Shown here: positions 12,596-27,500 of the stretch, piece by piece
How the letters are laid out: the number at the start of each line of letters is the position of its first letter
How positions within the stretch are numbered: the first letter of the stretch is position 1
NCBI GenBank assembly: GCA_027574665.1
Contig: CM050654.1
Span: 26,555,722-26,619,721 of the forward strand
Length of the DNA stretch: 64,000 nt
Source: Rhynochetos jubatus
Lineage: Eukaryota; Chordata; Aves; Eurypygiformes; Rhynochetidae
Reading direction: 5' to 3'
Position numbers and translations under genes: made by a program
Notes under the pieces: generated by a model
What the model saw: only the letters and a program-made list of their open reading frames with translations
Database searches by the model: none
What the model was told of the DNA's origin: nothing

Positions 12596-15500
12596 GTTTG
12601 TTTAATTGTTCACATTTTTCCTCTCCTTTAATTTTATTTCATTCATTTCCTCCTCTCATGCTCTTATTGTGTGTTGTGATAGCGCTGTAAATACTTATTT
12701 TGCATCCAAAGTCTTTGGAATCTCGGGGGCTTGGAATAGGTGTAGGCGGGGTGGTTGGCAGTGGCGCGTCTCGCTCGTGTATTCTGTGTGAATAAGAAAG
12801 GTCAGCGTCTGGCTGTGGAAGACACAATACATGCTTCGTGCTGAGCTATCAGGCAGGCAGAGAAGCAGCAGAAACAGGGAGGAAGTACACGATGGAGGCT
12901 TGTTTCTCACGTAGTTTTGAATATCTCTGTTTACACCGAACGCCTTACGTAGCAGCTGAGCGTGTTATAGTCAGCGCAGCTCTTAATGAGCCTAGCGGAC
13001 TTCAGCCAAATGTATGTATTGAAAAGCTGCTGACCCAGTTTTATATCAGAGCAAAGTTACTGAATTTGTGACATTCTGCTCAGATTTTTGTGTAAATTCA
13101 GCCGACTTTTCCCCAAACTTGGTGTTCCTTCAAAATATTTTCATACTTCCTTTTTTCCCTGCATAACACAGATTTCGTGGCGCATCTACCGGCTTTCACT
13201 TACTGTGTTATCTCTGGGAATGTGCTTGCATTGCCACCCTCAGGGATAACATTTTTGATGTTGGCCCCAAACAAATTTTACACGTTGCTTAAAGGCAATC
13301 TCGCGGTAAAACCTCGAAGGCCACGTGTAGAGTGCTGAGATTAGACGTGTTTAGTTTTCGAGTCTAAAATTGACCGACATTCCTTAGTCAGCCAACTATT
13401 AGCTCTTCCCGTCCCGTCACGTGTGGCGCGTGCTTGGCCCAAGGCTCTCAGGGCGCTGTTCTGATTGGGTGGGGCTTTGCGGGGTTGTTTTTAAGACCAC
13501 CCGGGATTGATCTGGGGATAGTTAGGAGTCGTGCCTTGGGTTTCTTTAATGTCAGAGCATGCAAAGGAGATTTTAAAAACTAAAGTTCAACTGGCTTAAC
13601 ATTGGAAAATGAGAAGGGAAGTTAATTACTGCCCTAGTTTCATGTTTATGGGTTGATTCAATACAGTCAAAATTTCACCTGTGTGTAACTGGCGTTAAAC
13701 TCTCTTAATCTATTACAAGTAGCGTTTTCCTGCTTTCGGACGCCACGCTGCAGCATGTGGTGTAAATGCAAGATCAGACTGCAGGTGGTCATGTTTTTCA
13801 CGTGTTTCGGTTGTCTTCCCCGGCCCCCTCCGCTTGGATTTTGCAGACTCCTCCCAAAAGAGTGACCGTGGAAAGTAAGGAGGAAAATCCGTTTCGCAAG
13901 GTGCTGGGTACCCCAGCGAGAGCGTCTGTTAAGAATTCAGCTGGAACTGGAACACCAGGCAACAGGGGAAACATTGCAGCGTCACCTGCGTCGTCAGTCC
14001 CGCACCGAACGGGCTTGTTGGAGAGTCGGTAGGAGTGTAACACTCTTGTTATGACAGTGTTAGAATTTAGCTTTTTTTTAGAGCTGGAGGTGGGACTCGG
14101 TACACCTAGAAGTAAGACAGGAACACGTTTCTTCCTCTGGTTTTGCTGTTACTTCGAAAAGGATGTTAATAGATGCTTTTCTAGCCTCTGGCTGGTACTG
14201 GCACTAGAGCTTTATGAACAGCCTGAGAGGTGGGCAGACCAATGTCTGCTCTGTGCGGTGTTATGAAAGGGCAGACTGTGGAAGATGGGCGCAGAATGCA
14301 CACAGAACATGGAGTTGAGTTGGAAGAGGATCGTTTACTAGCCTTTCTGAAAGAATAACCCTTCAAAAATTTTCTGTCTCAGTGAAAAGAGGAAAAGAAC
14401 ACAACCTCCTGGTTCAGAAATGAGTGAAGATTATCCCAAAGAGAATGATTCTTCCACGTAAGTGACCGTTGTTTCTAGCTTTTGATTTTAAACTCTTTGT
14501 TCATTTGCAAAGGTATATTTTTTTGAAAGGACGGCTTGGGTGTTTCCTGTCTCAGCACCATGGCTCAGACCGGCCACCGGTCAGCTTCTGAACTCGGACG
14601 CTTCAAATGGGGTTTGCGTTCAGGATGAACGAGGGAAATACAACCTGCTCTAGCAGTTGATTCGCAGGAGCTGGCACACGTGAATTTTGTGTCATCCTTC
14701 CTTTGCCAGTCTAGTCAGGATTGGCATATGTGCTATCTGTGTACAGCAATAGGAGCCGCCTTCACTGAGTTCGCTTCGACCCTTCTCAAAATTCCTAATG
14801 GGCCGTTTGGAGAATAAGCTCCATGGGTTTGAAATCGCAGTTAATCATAACTAAGAAGGCTTGTTTAAATGAATTGATTAAACTTACCACGGGGTAAAGT
14901 TGAACTCTTTGTACTCAAGTATTAAAGGTGATAGGAGAGAGAGGCTTTAAAACAAGTCTTACGCATCAAGCAGGAATATCCTGTATCTTCTGTAACTGCC
15001 CTCTTGTTTATCTGTAGGAATAATAAAGCCTTGAGTGATCCAGCATGGAAGTACTTGAACAGTAGCAGAGAGAAACAGTTGAATCTGAAGCAGGCAGAGG
15101 AAAATAGGACATCAGGTAAAAAAAAAATAAAAGTAAAGCCAAATGACACCTGGCTTTGACCAGTACAATTTTACCCCCTTGATACTAGTTGCTGCAGAGG
15201 TGCTTTTCCTAGTGTGTTTTCCCAGTGCCACTGGCTTTCTTGCTTCCTGTGGAGCCGTATGTGAGATGCAAACAATTTGCCTTCGTTTTTCAAAGCCTGT
15301 CCTGCTCTAGTGCGACCCTGACCTTTACACTTGGGTGCCGACACCAGCCCGTGTGCCGGCTTGCTTGAAAATTCAACGAGCACCTTCAACCTTTGCTCCG
15401 AGCTGCCCTTCCCCTGGGGAGGGGATTCCTGTCAACGCCTAAGGATTTCCTTTTTCGCTTGCTTTCTTACTTATTTTCAAAGCTCTCCGTTGCTGTTAAT

Positions 15501-18500
15501 GCCCACGTGAACTGTAGGCTGGGTTTTGTGCTGAAAATGTGTACAGTTTGCGTTTGCTTCCGTATCTGTTCCCCAGAATTTAGAGAGGCAACTCTTTGGG
15601 GTCAGGACTTTGTTCTGTTGGATACTGGTGCGTGACAGGGTTTTGCAGACCGTATAGAAACACTGATGGTACATACGTAAGCTAGTAAACAACACCGTTC
15701 TTCAGTTTCACCAGTGAATACTGAGCCCCTTCCCCCATAAAGGGGAATGCATTCAACATCTTGTTTTGATGGGAGATGTTCCTGAGTGCATTCCTTGTTT
15801 TAGTGCTGCTCCAATGGCACAAAACGTTGCTGGAGGAGCCAGTAAGGTGAATGTTCGCCTCTGAGTGACAGCCTGGTTTGCTCTTCAGACTCGAAATTAG
15901 AATCTGCGAGCGTATACCTGCAAGTTCAGGTGTCAGTCTTGCGAGCTTCCTTCCTGTATCTGCATTTTTGAAAGTTGCATGGCTCAAACCCCTTCAGGCT
16001 GGGACAGAAGCGAATGGTTATTCATTTTCCAAACTAAATTATGCTATGCTTCACCGTAATCGGTGGGTTTTTGACTCCCAAGAGGGTTTTTTTTTTACGC
16101 AGCACTGTCTGAGGCCTTAGTCTCGCCGTCTGACACGATGATATCAGAACAATGAAACATTACCATCTTTTGCCCCAGGCATGTAGTTTGGAGTGGGAAG
16201 AGAAACTGTTTTCACTCGTGCATATTTACCTTGAATTTTGAGAGCACTGTGTTGGAAATCATTAGTGAGTTTTCTGTCACCTGTAGCTTGTATATTTCAA
16301 CAGGAGGTGGATATTCATTATCTTTCAGATAATTAAGACCATTCCATGACTTTTTAATGTTTCATACTGGGTTTGATGGAGATTATGGTATTAAATTCGG
16401 TTAAAACTCCACCCTGTCTTTTCTTGCATATGGTTAATACTCACATGAGTGTGTGTGTTAGGACTTTCCCGACCACTTCTGGAAAGCAGCATTTGAGGAT
16501 TTTTAAGCCTTTTGTCTAAATATTTTTAAACAGGTTGTTCTGTATAAATAGCTGAGTTAACTGAAACAAAACAACCGGTGTCCCTTTCTGTTTTTCAAGG
16601 TATTTTACCACTGCAGTCGTCGTCCTTTTATGGTAGTCGGTCCTCATCGAAAGAGTACTCCACTGGCAGTTCCACCCTGGACAGGTAGGGCTGATTCACT
16701 AGCGTGAACTGTAAATGACAGTTCTTTCCCAGGAATTAGGATCTTCAGTTTCCTGCGGGTTTATCACGTGGTATATAGCTTATATGCATAAAATGTGTAT
16801 GTATTTACACACGCACGGGAGTCGAATCTCGGTATTCAGCGTGGCTACAATTGCTCTAGGTACGTCTACAAACTCCAGTTACTGCTTGCAGGAGATAGAC
16901 TTTTTAAAATCACTCCAGTCTATTCTAGTTGTTGTGAGTGATCCACAGGATAACTAAACTCTAAGTGGTTCAAATTCTATATAAACTCTGGAACTTTAGA
17001 CCGAATCCTCCTGCTTTTTTTCCAAGTAGATAAATGGCATGAAACTCTATATTTTAAGAACACTGTAACACTGAATTTAGTATTTTAGTAACACTGAATC
17101 CTGCTGAGGTTGGGATTCTTCTGTGTTAGGCGCTGTGCAGTCCAACTGTCAGCCTCTGCCCTAGATAAGCAAGATACAAGATTAAGGAAGAAAAGAGGCA
17201 TTGTCCGTGCTTTCCACACGAGGGACTGAGGTCCAGAGTGATTAGGTTACAAGAACAAGAGGCTGAAAATGAAGACAATGGCCCAGATGTGAATTTTAAG
17301 CATATCTCGGGAGCGGTGATCTCACACCATGCGATCGTTCTTCCTCTCATCGTACAGTTTGGGCATTGTTAAATAGCTTAAAGACACAAGGCTTGGTTAG
17401 GCTGCATGCGCACACCGGTGTGTGTAAGGAGATTTAACCAAACAAAGAATTTAAGTGCTCTGGAAAGAAGTTTCCTCTCTGGCATTCTGATACATGCCAG
17501 TTCTCTTGTGTGGCTTTACCAGTCCTCTATAGTGATACAGTTCTGGTATCATGGGCTACGGCTGTTTAAGGAAGAACATTAGAAGTCTCACGCTTCTTAC
17601 CCTTTTCTGTTTTTAGGTCTAGCGTATCCAGCCAGACCCCATCAGCCAAAAGAAGCCTGGGGTTTCTTTCTCAGCCTGCCCCTCTTTCTGTGAAAAAAAT
17701 GAGATCTAACCAAGATTACACAGGGTGGAACAAACCCCGAGTTCCCCTTTCCACCCATCCTCAACAACAGTTACAAGGGTAAATCCGATTTTCTTTATCT
17801 AGTGTGCATGCTTTGATCATCAGGACGTGCACGTTCTTGATAGAATTGTTCAATGGAAAAGATAAAATCCTGAAATTAATGAACAGTGAGACAGGGAACG
17901 CTTCACCTGGTTTGGAAAAATGTGCGTTCTTAGATTGACTTCTGGAGAATTTTAGGGATAGATTAATTTCAGGTAATTCATGTTCCTTTCATGATTTATG
18001 TCTCGAGCTTGTGTATACACAGATGTCTCTAAAAAAATTCGATTGTAGGAAATCGTGGTTACTTTCCTGATAAATGCCGCCTTCCGTGAGTTTTCAGTTT
18101 AGGCCGATGGGCAGGAGGACGGCTCCAACGAGCAGCTCTGGGGAGTGACTGGGGTGGACGCCCCAGCTGTTTGTGGTGCTGTGTTTAACGCTGGCGTGTT
18201 TGCGCATTGTCATTCCTACCGTGTCCGATCTTCTTTTCAGGTTTTCAAACCTGGGGAACACCTGCTATATGAATGCCATCCTACAGTCCTTGTTTTCAAT
18301 TCAGTCTTTCGCTAATGATTTGCTCAAGCAGGGTATCCCGTGGAAAAAAATTCCGCTCAACGCACTTATCAGGTAAAATTCACTCTTTTGGGAAGGGTGT
18401 TTTCTCTTTCAGTAATGAGAAACTAGTTTTGTAATGCTGAAGCACCTTTGTAGAGGGTAGTTTGCATATGTAATCAAAATACAGAGAGCTGCAGCATTTA

Positions 18501-21500
18501 TTTTGAGTTTTGCTTCAGAAATAGGCTCTTAAAAATTGCAATAATGAGTTGCAGGCAGCCTTTTATACCTTCTGCTGGATTTCCAGTGGCAGGGTGAAAT
18601 GCTGCAGGAGAAGATGCGAGAAACTGTAGAATGAACAGATGCAGAATAACTTCTTTTTAAAACATCACCAGCTAGGCTTTAATCTGGGCCCTAACTTCAC
18701 CCCGATACATGAGGCCTTGTGCCTTTTGGCAGAATATCCTTTGTCTAGTAGCTGTGGAGAGTGTTTGAGTTCTGCATACTTAATCTTTTTCTAAATTCAG
18801 CTGGACTCGCAGTTCAGTCAAACCTCATGTAAGAAACTCCAGGGGTTTCTGTAATATGTAAAACTCCCATTTTATGTGCAATTTTGAATTCCTGTGCCAT
18901 CCATACTCAGGTGTGCCTGTCAGAAAGGCAAAACGCCGCTTGCTCTGTGCGCCGCACTCTGCCGTTGGGGATTTTTATTACATGTGCTCTCGCGTACCTC
19001 GTTTCTTTTCTCTCCCTAATCACGACTGAGGGTTATCAGACCCATTTCTGTTTCCATTTCATAGTCTGTTACATCTTTTGGGGTCGTTTCTGTTTTTGCT
19101 GTGTTGTCCTGAACTCTTCCTATGCTACTGGGGATCAGGGGTTGGAAATGTCCTTTCCCTAATTTTCGTGGAAGGACCTCTGAAGCTTGTGTCCCATGTA
19201 GCTAATGGTAAACTAGGGGTAGAGCTGGTGCCGTAGTACCTCTGATGGAGAGCGGGGTGTGATCCTGGGCTGAAGGACAAGTCAGTACTGTGACAAGCCG
19301 AGCGACGACAAGAGCTGATACGCGATAGTATCTGCTTTGGCTTTAGTGGTTTGGGTACAGCGCTTAATCGGACACGAACGATGTTCTTCTGGTTGGAAAG
19401 TGATGCCTATCAACTGCTTTGTGGTGAAAAAGGCTGTTTCCTAGGATGCTTCGCTGAGCAGTTGTGGAGGGCTGGGAGAGCACTCACTCTTCCTGTAGCT
19501 CAGGAGAACAGCAGAAACCTGTTGAGCTGCAGTAAACCGATGAGGTTCTTTGGGTAACTGAGTGTTAGTTGTCAGTTTGGGGTGGGAGGGGGTTGCACAT
19601 GGTTTTTCTGTCTTTGTGTGTGTGATGGAACGTGACATCTTCCCATCACCTTCCCGTGGATGTACTATGACCGAAAGTGTAGTGCTTGGAATATAGTGAG
19701 TGTGTTTCTCCTGTGAAATTACAAAGCAGTTGTAAAAGGTAACTATTTTAAAAAGTAACTTTTTCTGCCAAAAGAAGTAAGGCTTGAAACCGAGTGGAAA
19801 TTTAAAAACAAAAACACAAATAGAAACCAGTCGGACGGTGTAGGTTGAATTTAATAATTTTGTGTTATTTCGTATCTCCTAAGAGTACGGATGTTTTCAA
19901 AAAGCACCATGGTTTTGTTTTTTCTTTTTTTTTTCTCTCATTGTAAAAAATCTAGCAGAAATAAGCTTATAGAACTTTTAAGGTGAAGAGCCTTATAAAG
20001 ATTGTGGAATTTTTGTGTTCATTTGAGTCCTGTTCCAGTGATGGCCTCAAATGAGATTTCAGTATACCTGAAATGGAAAAGGTTAATTATATATGAGATA
20101 TTTTCATACAGAACCCCTAAACCACTTGGCGCAGGCGAAAAGCTTTTAGAGGCTCTTAAAATGAAGTATCATGAGTTTTATTTTGTTTCTCTGAAGTCCT
20201 GGAAAGCCAATCGGTGTTTCATTGCGTTGACTTCTGCAGGCGGTTTGCCCATCTGCTTGCGAAGAAGGATGTCTGCAGCCCTGAGGTTAAGAAGGAGCTG
20301 CTCAAGAAGGTGAAAAGCGCCATCTCAGCGACTGCAGAGAGGTTTTCTGGGTACATGCAGAACGTAAGCATCGTGTTGTCTAGAAGCAATTACGTGTAAT
20401 TTGCTCAGTGTTTGGACTGCATTCAGCTCGTGTCAAGCTTCAGACTTTGTTTCAGTGACTTGAGCTTTTGCTTGATGATTGCCTGCTGTTGGTTAGAGCG
20501 GGGCTGCCGTGGTATTGCTGACTGCAATGTACTGAAACACAGTTTCCCCAGCCTGGGTGTGTTGGAGAGAAAGATCATAGAATCACAGAATGGTTTGGGT
20601 TGGAAGGGACCCTAAAGCTGATCTAGTTCCAACCCCCTGCCATGGGCAGGGACACCCTCCACTAGACCAGGTTGCTCAGAGCCTCATCCAGCCTGGCCTT
20701 GAAGACAGCCAGGGATGGGGCACCCACAGCTTCTCTGGGCAACCTGTGCCAGCGCCTCACCACCCTCTCCATGAAGAATTTCTTCCTGATATCTAATCTA
20801 AATCTCCCCACTTTCAGTTTAAACCCATTACCCCTTGTCCTGTCACTACGGGCCCTTGTAAAAAGCGCCCCCTCCCCCCCCCCCAGCTTCCTTGTAGGCC
20901 CCCTTCAGGTACTGGAAGGCTGCAATAAGGTCTCCCTGGAGCCTTCTCTTCTCCAGGCTGAACAAGCCCAGTTCTCTCAGCCTTTCTTCATAGCAGGGGT
21001 GCTCCAGCCCTCTGAGCATCTCCGTGGCCTCCCCTGGACTCGCTCCAACCGGTCTATGTCCTTATGCTGAGGGCTCCACAGCTGGACACAGCACTCCAGG
21101 TGGGTTCTCAAGATATACTGTATTGTACAAAAATCACTTTGAGTTTACCCTGTTTCTAGGATGCACATGAGTTCTTGAGCCAGTGTCTGGATCAGCTGAA
21201 GGAAGACATGGAAAAATTAAACAAAACTTGGAAGAGTGAGCCAGTCCCTAATGAGGAAAACTCACCTGGACGGGCTTCTGATGACCTCTCAGCCACCAAA
21301 GTCTATACGTGTCCAGTTATCAGTAACTTAGAGTTTGAGGTTCAGCATTCTATCATCTGCAAAATGTAAGTGCTTGGCTTTTTGTGTGCCAGTTGTATGA
21401 GAACAGAGAGGAAAAGTTCAAGAAATGTTTCCTCTTAAAATAAATAGCGGGAGTGGGGAGCCCTGTATTTAATTTGTTCTTTCCAAGGGCTTCCAGGCTG

Positions 21501-24500
21501 TCGTTCTGGGTGATTGCGGTAAAAGATGTCAACCAGTCCATCTGGGCATTCGTTGTGTATGACCTGTGCAGCAGATTCCCGTATGGGAAGCTTGCATTCC
21601 AGAGAGTATTCATGAACATGCGTATCTGGGAATGTTGCTTTGCGTGTACCGCGTTAGTTCTCTAAAATAATTAAAAGTAAATTGCATGCAGGTAATAATT
21701 ACTGAAGACAAATAACTGTAGGGTCTTCCCCTCTTTTCAAAAAAAAACATATTCCATTTAATTTGGGTTTTTTAAGATGGATTCGACTATTTTGTTTCTA
21801 AAACCAGTTTGAAAGTATTTCTGGGCTCCCCCTTCTGGGCTGGGCTCACTTCTTTTCTCCTGAGAACACTGAATGACGAAGGCGTGTTCAGCAGTCACTC
21901 TGATCCCTGTGTGCCTGGTCACTTGCCTCTCCAAAGCAGTCTGTGGTTTCTGGTTCTCGTCCCTATGCAAATGTGTCTTTCAACTTCTCGAGCATCAGAG
22001 TGAAAGACCAAAATTCAACGTTGCCATAAGCATCAAACCAGTTTCATTTTTATGAGTAAAAAGAGATTGGTCAAGAGGCATGTGCCTACCGGAAGTTACT
22101 TCAGCCTAACAGATGTGAGTTGTCGTTCATTTCGAGTGTGTTCTCCATCACTCTTAGGTGGGCCTGTTTCTTTTTTAGGTGTGGAGAAACAGTCACTAAA
22201 CGAGAGCAGTTTAATGACCTCTCCATCGACCTTCCTCGAAGAAAGAAATTGCTTCCTTCACGATCCATCCAAGATTCCCTTGACCTCTTTTTTCGGGTAC
22301 GTAGTTTTTGGAGGGGTTTTTTATTCTCTGTGAAGTGTGTGTAGGTTACGTACCATATGGAAATTTTGATTGTATAGCTGATTATTAGTTACTATGACAA
22401 TGATTGCAGGCAGGTGAAATAAGTAACTTTGCACTTTTTTTGATGTTTGTACATTAACAGTATAGAGGTGTTTTACTGTAAAATGCTGTGCAGAAATCAC
22501 TGATCCTTGCAATACTGCTGCGAAATAGGTAAACTTCCCCGTTTTGCGGTGGAAGGGTTGAGGCCTAAACAAAAACAAAGGAGAGAAGAGGCTGTCAGAC
22601 AGATAATCGCCCAAGAATTGCTGCTTCCTCTCCTGGGCTAGGATGCTTCAACAGCTTATGTGCGGGCCTAAATTAGCGTGGAGGGGAAAAGTCATGCAGA
22701 TACAAGAATTCTAAAAATAGTCGTCACATGTGGATACTCATCTTGTAAGTAGAGCTTTGAGGTGAGGTTTCTGAAAGCTACAAATGAGCCTTACGTCTGT
22801 AAATTAGCGTTATGCTTTGTCATATCTGGAGACGGACCTGTGTTTTTCCTCCATTTACAGGGAGTGTTTTCAACAGATGGAATAATTGACATACTTACTC
22901 TGCTAAAAGCTTATACTTAAGATGTTTAAAAATTCCTAAAATTACAGCGGTGTCATTTGGCCTGACTCCAAGAAAAGGGCTGTAGAAATGTTTGATGGTT
23001 AAGGCGTGTAATTTCAGCACAGGAATACTTCCCTTCTTGCTGTCTGTTCTAAACTCTCGTGCAGCACGTCCTTGCCAAGTTTAGATAAGGATAGCTTTTT
23101 GGGATCAGAGTTGAGGTTTTGAACAAGAGAGAGAGAACTTCATGGCAAATTATCCTCCACCAAAGGTTACTAGGGGTAGAAAACGTGTATGGGAGAGGAA
23201 GTAAACCTTGCAAGACGTTCCCCTTTCTTTGGAAGCTGATTTGTCTCAACTGTGGCTAATTCATTGGTCTGCGATAGGCTTGCAGCGAAAGTTCCACCCG
23301 TATTAGTGGAGATGATGTCAGATCGTAAGCTCTGCTACCTGTCCTCTTACCAGACACCCTCTTTTTAAGTGTAACTGCTGTTCTGAAGAGCTTCCATGAC
23401 TGACAAAAGCCGTGTGCTGTCTCTGGAGATCTGTGTCTTGTTGCTCCAGTCGTTTTACTTTTCTCTTAAACAGGCAGAGGAGATCGAGTATTCCTGTGAG
23501 AAGTGCAATGGAAAATCTGCCGTTGTCACACACAAGTTCAACAGGCTTCCCAGGTAAATGCTGACAGCTCTTCCTCTTTCCCGGAGACACATGTTACAGA
23601 GTGCAGGCAAAAGCCCCTCGAAGAGTAAAGCTGGGAAAGTGGGTAGGACAGCATGTACGGTGGTCAGCACGTGAGAAGGGTGCACGTGCAGACAGGAGTC
23701 GTGCTTCAGCTTTCCCTCTGAAGCTCTCCTGGGCATCCTCAGCAACACTGCTTTCTTCCTGCCTATCGCTACACAAGGAGGGCTTAGGTTACCCCTTCCC
23801 CTTTTCTGGACGTTTCTGGGATGTGAGGGAAGCGGAAACAGTAAATACATTCTGGAAGTTTAATATCTTGTGCTCGGCTGACGCGATGGGCAGGACCAAA
23901 TTGGTGCCGGCAGGTTAGAGAGAGGGTTTGGCTTTGTTCAAATAATTCTTCCTCTGCTGATACCTGTTTTCTGTCGGTAAGCGTGGCACTTTGAGGAAGA
24001 AGACAGATAAACCAAGTACACATCTTGCGCTGGGCACAGTTCCTCCTTAGTTTTGGGCAGCTGTGTGATCCATCACAGTCCTGAATATTTGGGAGTAATA
24101 TACCAGCACTCTGGCCTGTAACGTTAATATTTCGATTGTTTCCCACCTCTCACCACACAGCAGAAATGATGGGTTTGGTAAGAGCTGCTTGCTTCTGCTT
24201 GACTGAAGAACAAGGTGATGCAGATCAAAGCAGTCGGCAGAATCTGCACTTGGCACAAAGTGGAGTGATGGACGGGGGAGTAATTACCTGTCTCTTGCCA
24301 GATGAGAGATGGATAGTGTTTCCCTATCGCCCCCAAGTAATCATCTGTTTATTGCAGTTTGGAAACAAGGGCTACTTGCATTTTGAACAGGTTTTCTCTG
24401 ACTTCCATCTTGAGATTAACATCTGTCTTTCTCTCGTACCTCTCAGGGTCCTGATTCTTCATCTGAAACGATACAGCTTCAACGTAGCGTTGTCTCTCAA

Positions 24501-27500
24501 TCACAAAGTCGGGCAGCAGGTGGTTATTCCAAGATACTTAACCCTGCTTTCACACTGTATGGAAAGCACCAGGCTGCCGCTGACGCTGGGATGGAGCGTC
24601 CATTCTGCAATGTGAGTGCACGGTTTGCAATTGATGCGTGCCGCGCTAAGCTCGTATGCCACAAGGTAGGCAGTTGTCAGGTCTCCCCCAGAAGGTGTCT
24701 GGGCAAGGAAACGTTAAAACTATGCGGGTTCAGCTGTGCACCCCTGGTTTGTAATGGTGCCATCAGGACGACGTGTAGGGAAAGGAGCCGAGGTGGAAGC
24801 AGTAGGAAGAGTTGGTGGGGCATTATCTAGGGAGTATTTGGTAAGATAATACTCTTCACCATCCTTGAAAATAACTTCCTGTCCTTTTTAAGGGAGCATC
24901 TGTTAGTAATTTCTAAAATTTATGCCTCTCGATCAAAACAAAAATGTAGATTACTTTCCCTTCCCAGCACACTTAACGCTGCACAGGAAACATAACATCT
25001 TACCTTTTTCTGCTGATTTCCACTTGCACCCCCTGTGCCATCATTCATTCTTCATTGTCTTTCCTGTGCCACTGTAGTACCTGAGCCCTTCTCAGCCTGA
25101 AAATACCCTCTCCCTTTCCCTGTGACAGTTATTTCTGTACAGCTCCTTGTCCCGAGACAGAGATTAAACGTGCCGGGTTTCACACAGGAAGTCCGTGGCA
25201 GAACAAGGAACGAGAAACTCTCAGTTCTCGTGTCCTAGTGACATAGCCACTGCAGCCGTGGTGAGTTAGGGCACATCTGGGCTGTGTTCAGCACCGTGGC
25301 ACGTGTTCTAGTGCTGAACGTTCAGCGGCGTTGGGGACCTACGTGGGTGTTTCCTGAGAGTTTGCTTGAACAGTAGAAATGTTAAACACAACAGTTTAAG
25401 CTAGCCGGAGCAGAAACACGTGAAAATATGTTTGAAATAGCTTTCCAATGCCTTTTTTTGGTCGTTGAAATCGCTGTGACCAGGGAGTGGGAGGGTAACT
25501 AGGCTGGAGAGAAGCAGCCCTGGTTCGAGGGGCAGGATCAGAAGAATTTCCACATTGGCAGCCATCTGGTCGATAGACAAGTAGTGATAGTGATGGTCTT
25601 TGAGGAGCCTGAGAAAGGATTACATGGAGCACGACGTCTTGTTTAGGAGACTCTAGGTGTAAGGGAGGAGAAACGGAGACGTGGGACATGCCAGAAAACC
25701 GGCTGATCCAGACGGCAACAGGAGACTGTGGTTTGGGAGCAGGAACTCAAGTGTCCGTGGGAATAAAAAAATGAAGGAATGAGTGGTCTTGATATGGGAG
25801 CCCAAAGCCTTTAATTTGTGAGCTTGTCCCTAAGGGTGCATCACTAAGAGGTGAATCAAGTTTAAAGGATTATGTATGGTTTTGAACAACTGTTGTATAT
25901 GTATAGCATGATGGAGTTAGTACTCTAAATCTAGGCAATTAGCAAGTTCATAATGGTGTTCTACTTGTTTCTTTGGTCATGGATTTGCATGCATAGCAGA
26001 CAAGTAAACTTAGTTTTTAAAGACTGTAACCGCTGCAATAAATACTTTGCTTTCTTAATAGTTCCCGTCCATTGAAAGCCTCCCAGATGGTGAATTCCTG
26101 TACTATAAGCACTTCCACACCTTGTCGGTGAGTTACAGCTCTGAAATGCCCATGGCTTGGGGTTTGATTGGATAATTTGATGGCGTTTCATGAAAGTTTC
26201 TAATTCTTTAATCTTTGTATAGGCATTGTTTTTGTAGGCTGCTTTTGAAAGGCCAGTGTTTGAGGTAGTGAAAAGTGCGCTATCACACTGGGTAGTTTTG
26301 CATTGTGGAATACTTAAACACTGCATTTTCTAATAGAGCAGGAATTGAGATTTACCCAGACTCCCTTATATTCTATAGAAGCAAGACTTTGTCTTAATGA
26401 AAGAGCAAACAGGAAAATGGAAAGACTTGTCCAGATTTGCGCTTTTTATATCCTAGTACTGATGAGGGAAGTCCTGTGCCCAGCTTAGTAAACTCCAGAA
26501 GCCAAATGCTTCGTGTGGAGTTCTACGTGTTAGCGTGGGTTTGACTCAGGCGTGTACTGTCTGGGATTGCTAGGTAAGAAAGTGCCGAAGCCTCGGCCTT
26601 AGGAGCAAGAGCCACACACTGGGTAGTAACTTTTAACACTGCAAATAGTTTGAAGAAGGTATGTCAGTTAGCCTAGTAAAATATACCTTTCCTGAAAACC
26701 CTGCCTGCTGTCGTAAGGAGTTGTCGTTGCCAATCCTTGCAGTTTGTTCCCCGGGTTGTACTGCCCCGCGGTGTCAAAGGTGTGCGTGACGCTTCTTTAA
26801 GGCTTACTTCGCAGCGGATTTGTACTGTGAAGTTTTTATAGCCGTGTTTTTAATTGACAGAAAATACACTTTCAAGTCAAAGAGCTCCGCGGCACTCTGC
26901 GTAGATTCTGACAGTGACGATGAGCCGCTGAAACGCTCTGTTGCCCATAGCCAAAGGTTGTGTAACATCCAGAGCAGAGAGCAGCAGCAAGAAGAGCCAG
27001 AAAAGGTAAGGGGGCAAAAAAGCCCCACAAACCCTCACATGCACCGATCCAATACGTGCTCATGTCTGGCCTGTGCTTTTCTTAGCACAGACTGTGAGTA
27101 AGATTGATGTAAGAGACGTTCTTTTCTCCTAATTAGCACCGCAGTGCTGGAAGGGAGCGCTTTGCTAATTGACCTCTCTTTACAGTTGTCTGGGTTCCCA
27201 CTGGGAACAGAGGTAATTGCTTTGCAACTGCACTTGAGTTCTCCGGTTATGTGTGCCACCTGCTTAGCAGTTTTGACAGTCCTCTGGTTACCTTCACTAA
27301 TAATATTCCCAGGCTGGAATATCATGGGCTATCAGTGATAAAATTACGGGGTAAAGCCCTTGATTAATTAGATCCAGTATGAGTGGGGCTAAGCAAAATA
27401 TTCAATTGAGAGAACTTCTTGCACATCCAGTCTGTGTCCCCCTTCAAGTACGGCATTTTAAGTGTTTTTAGGAACTGGAGCGATCTGTCTTTGGAGGTGG

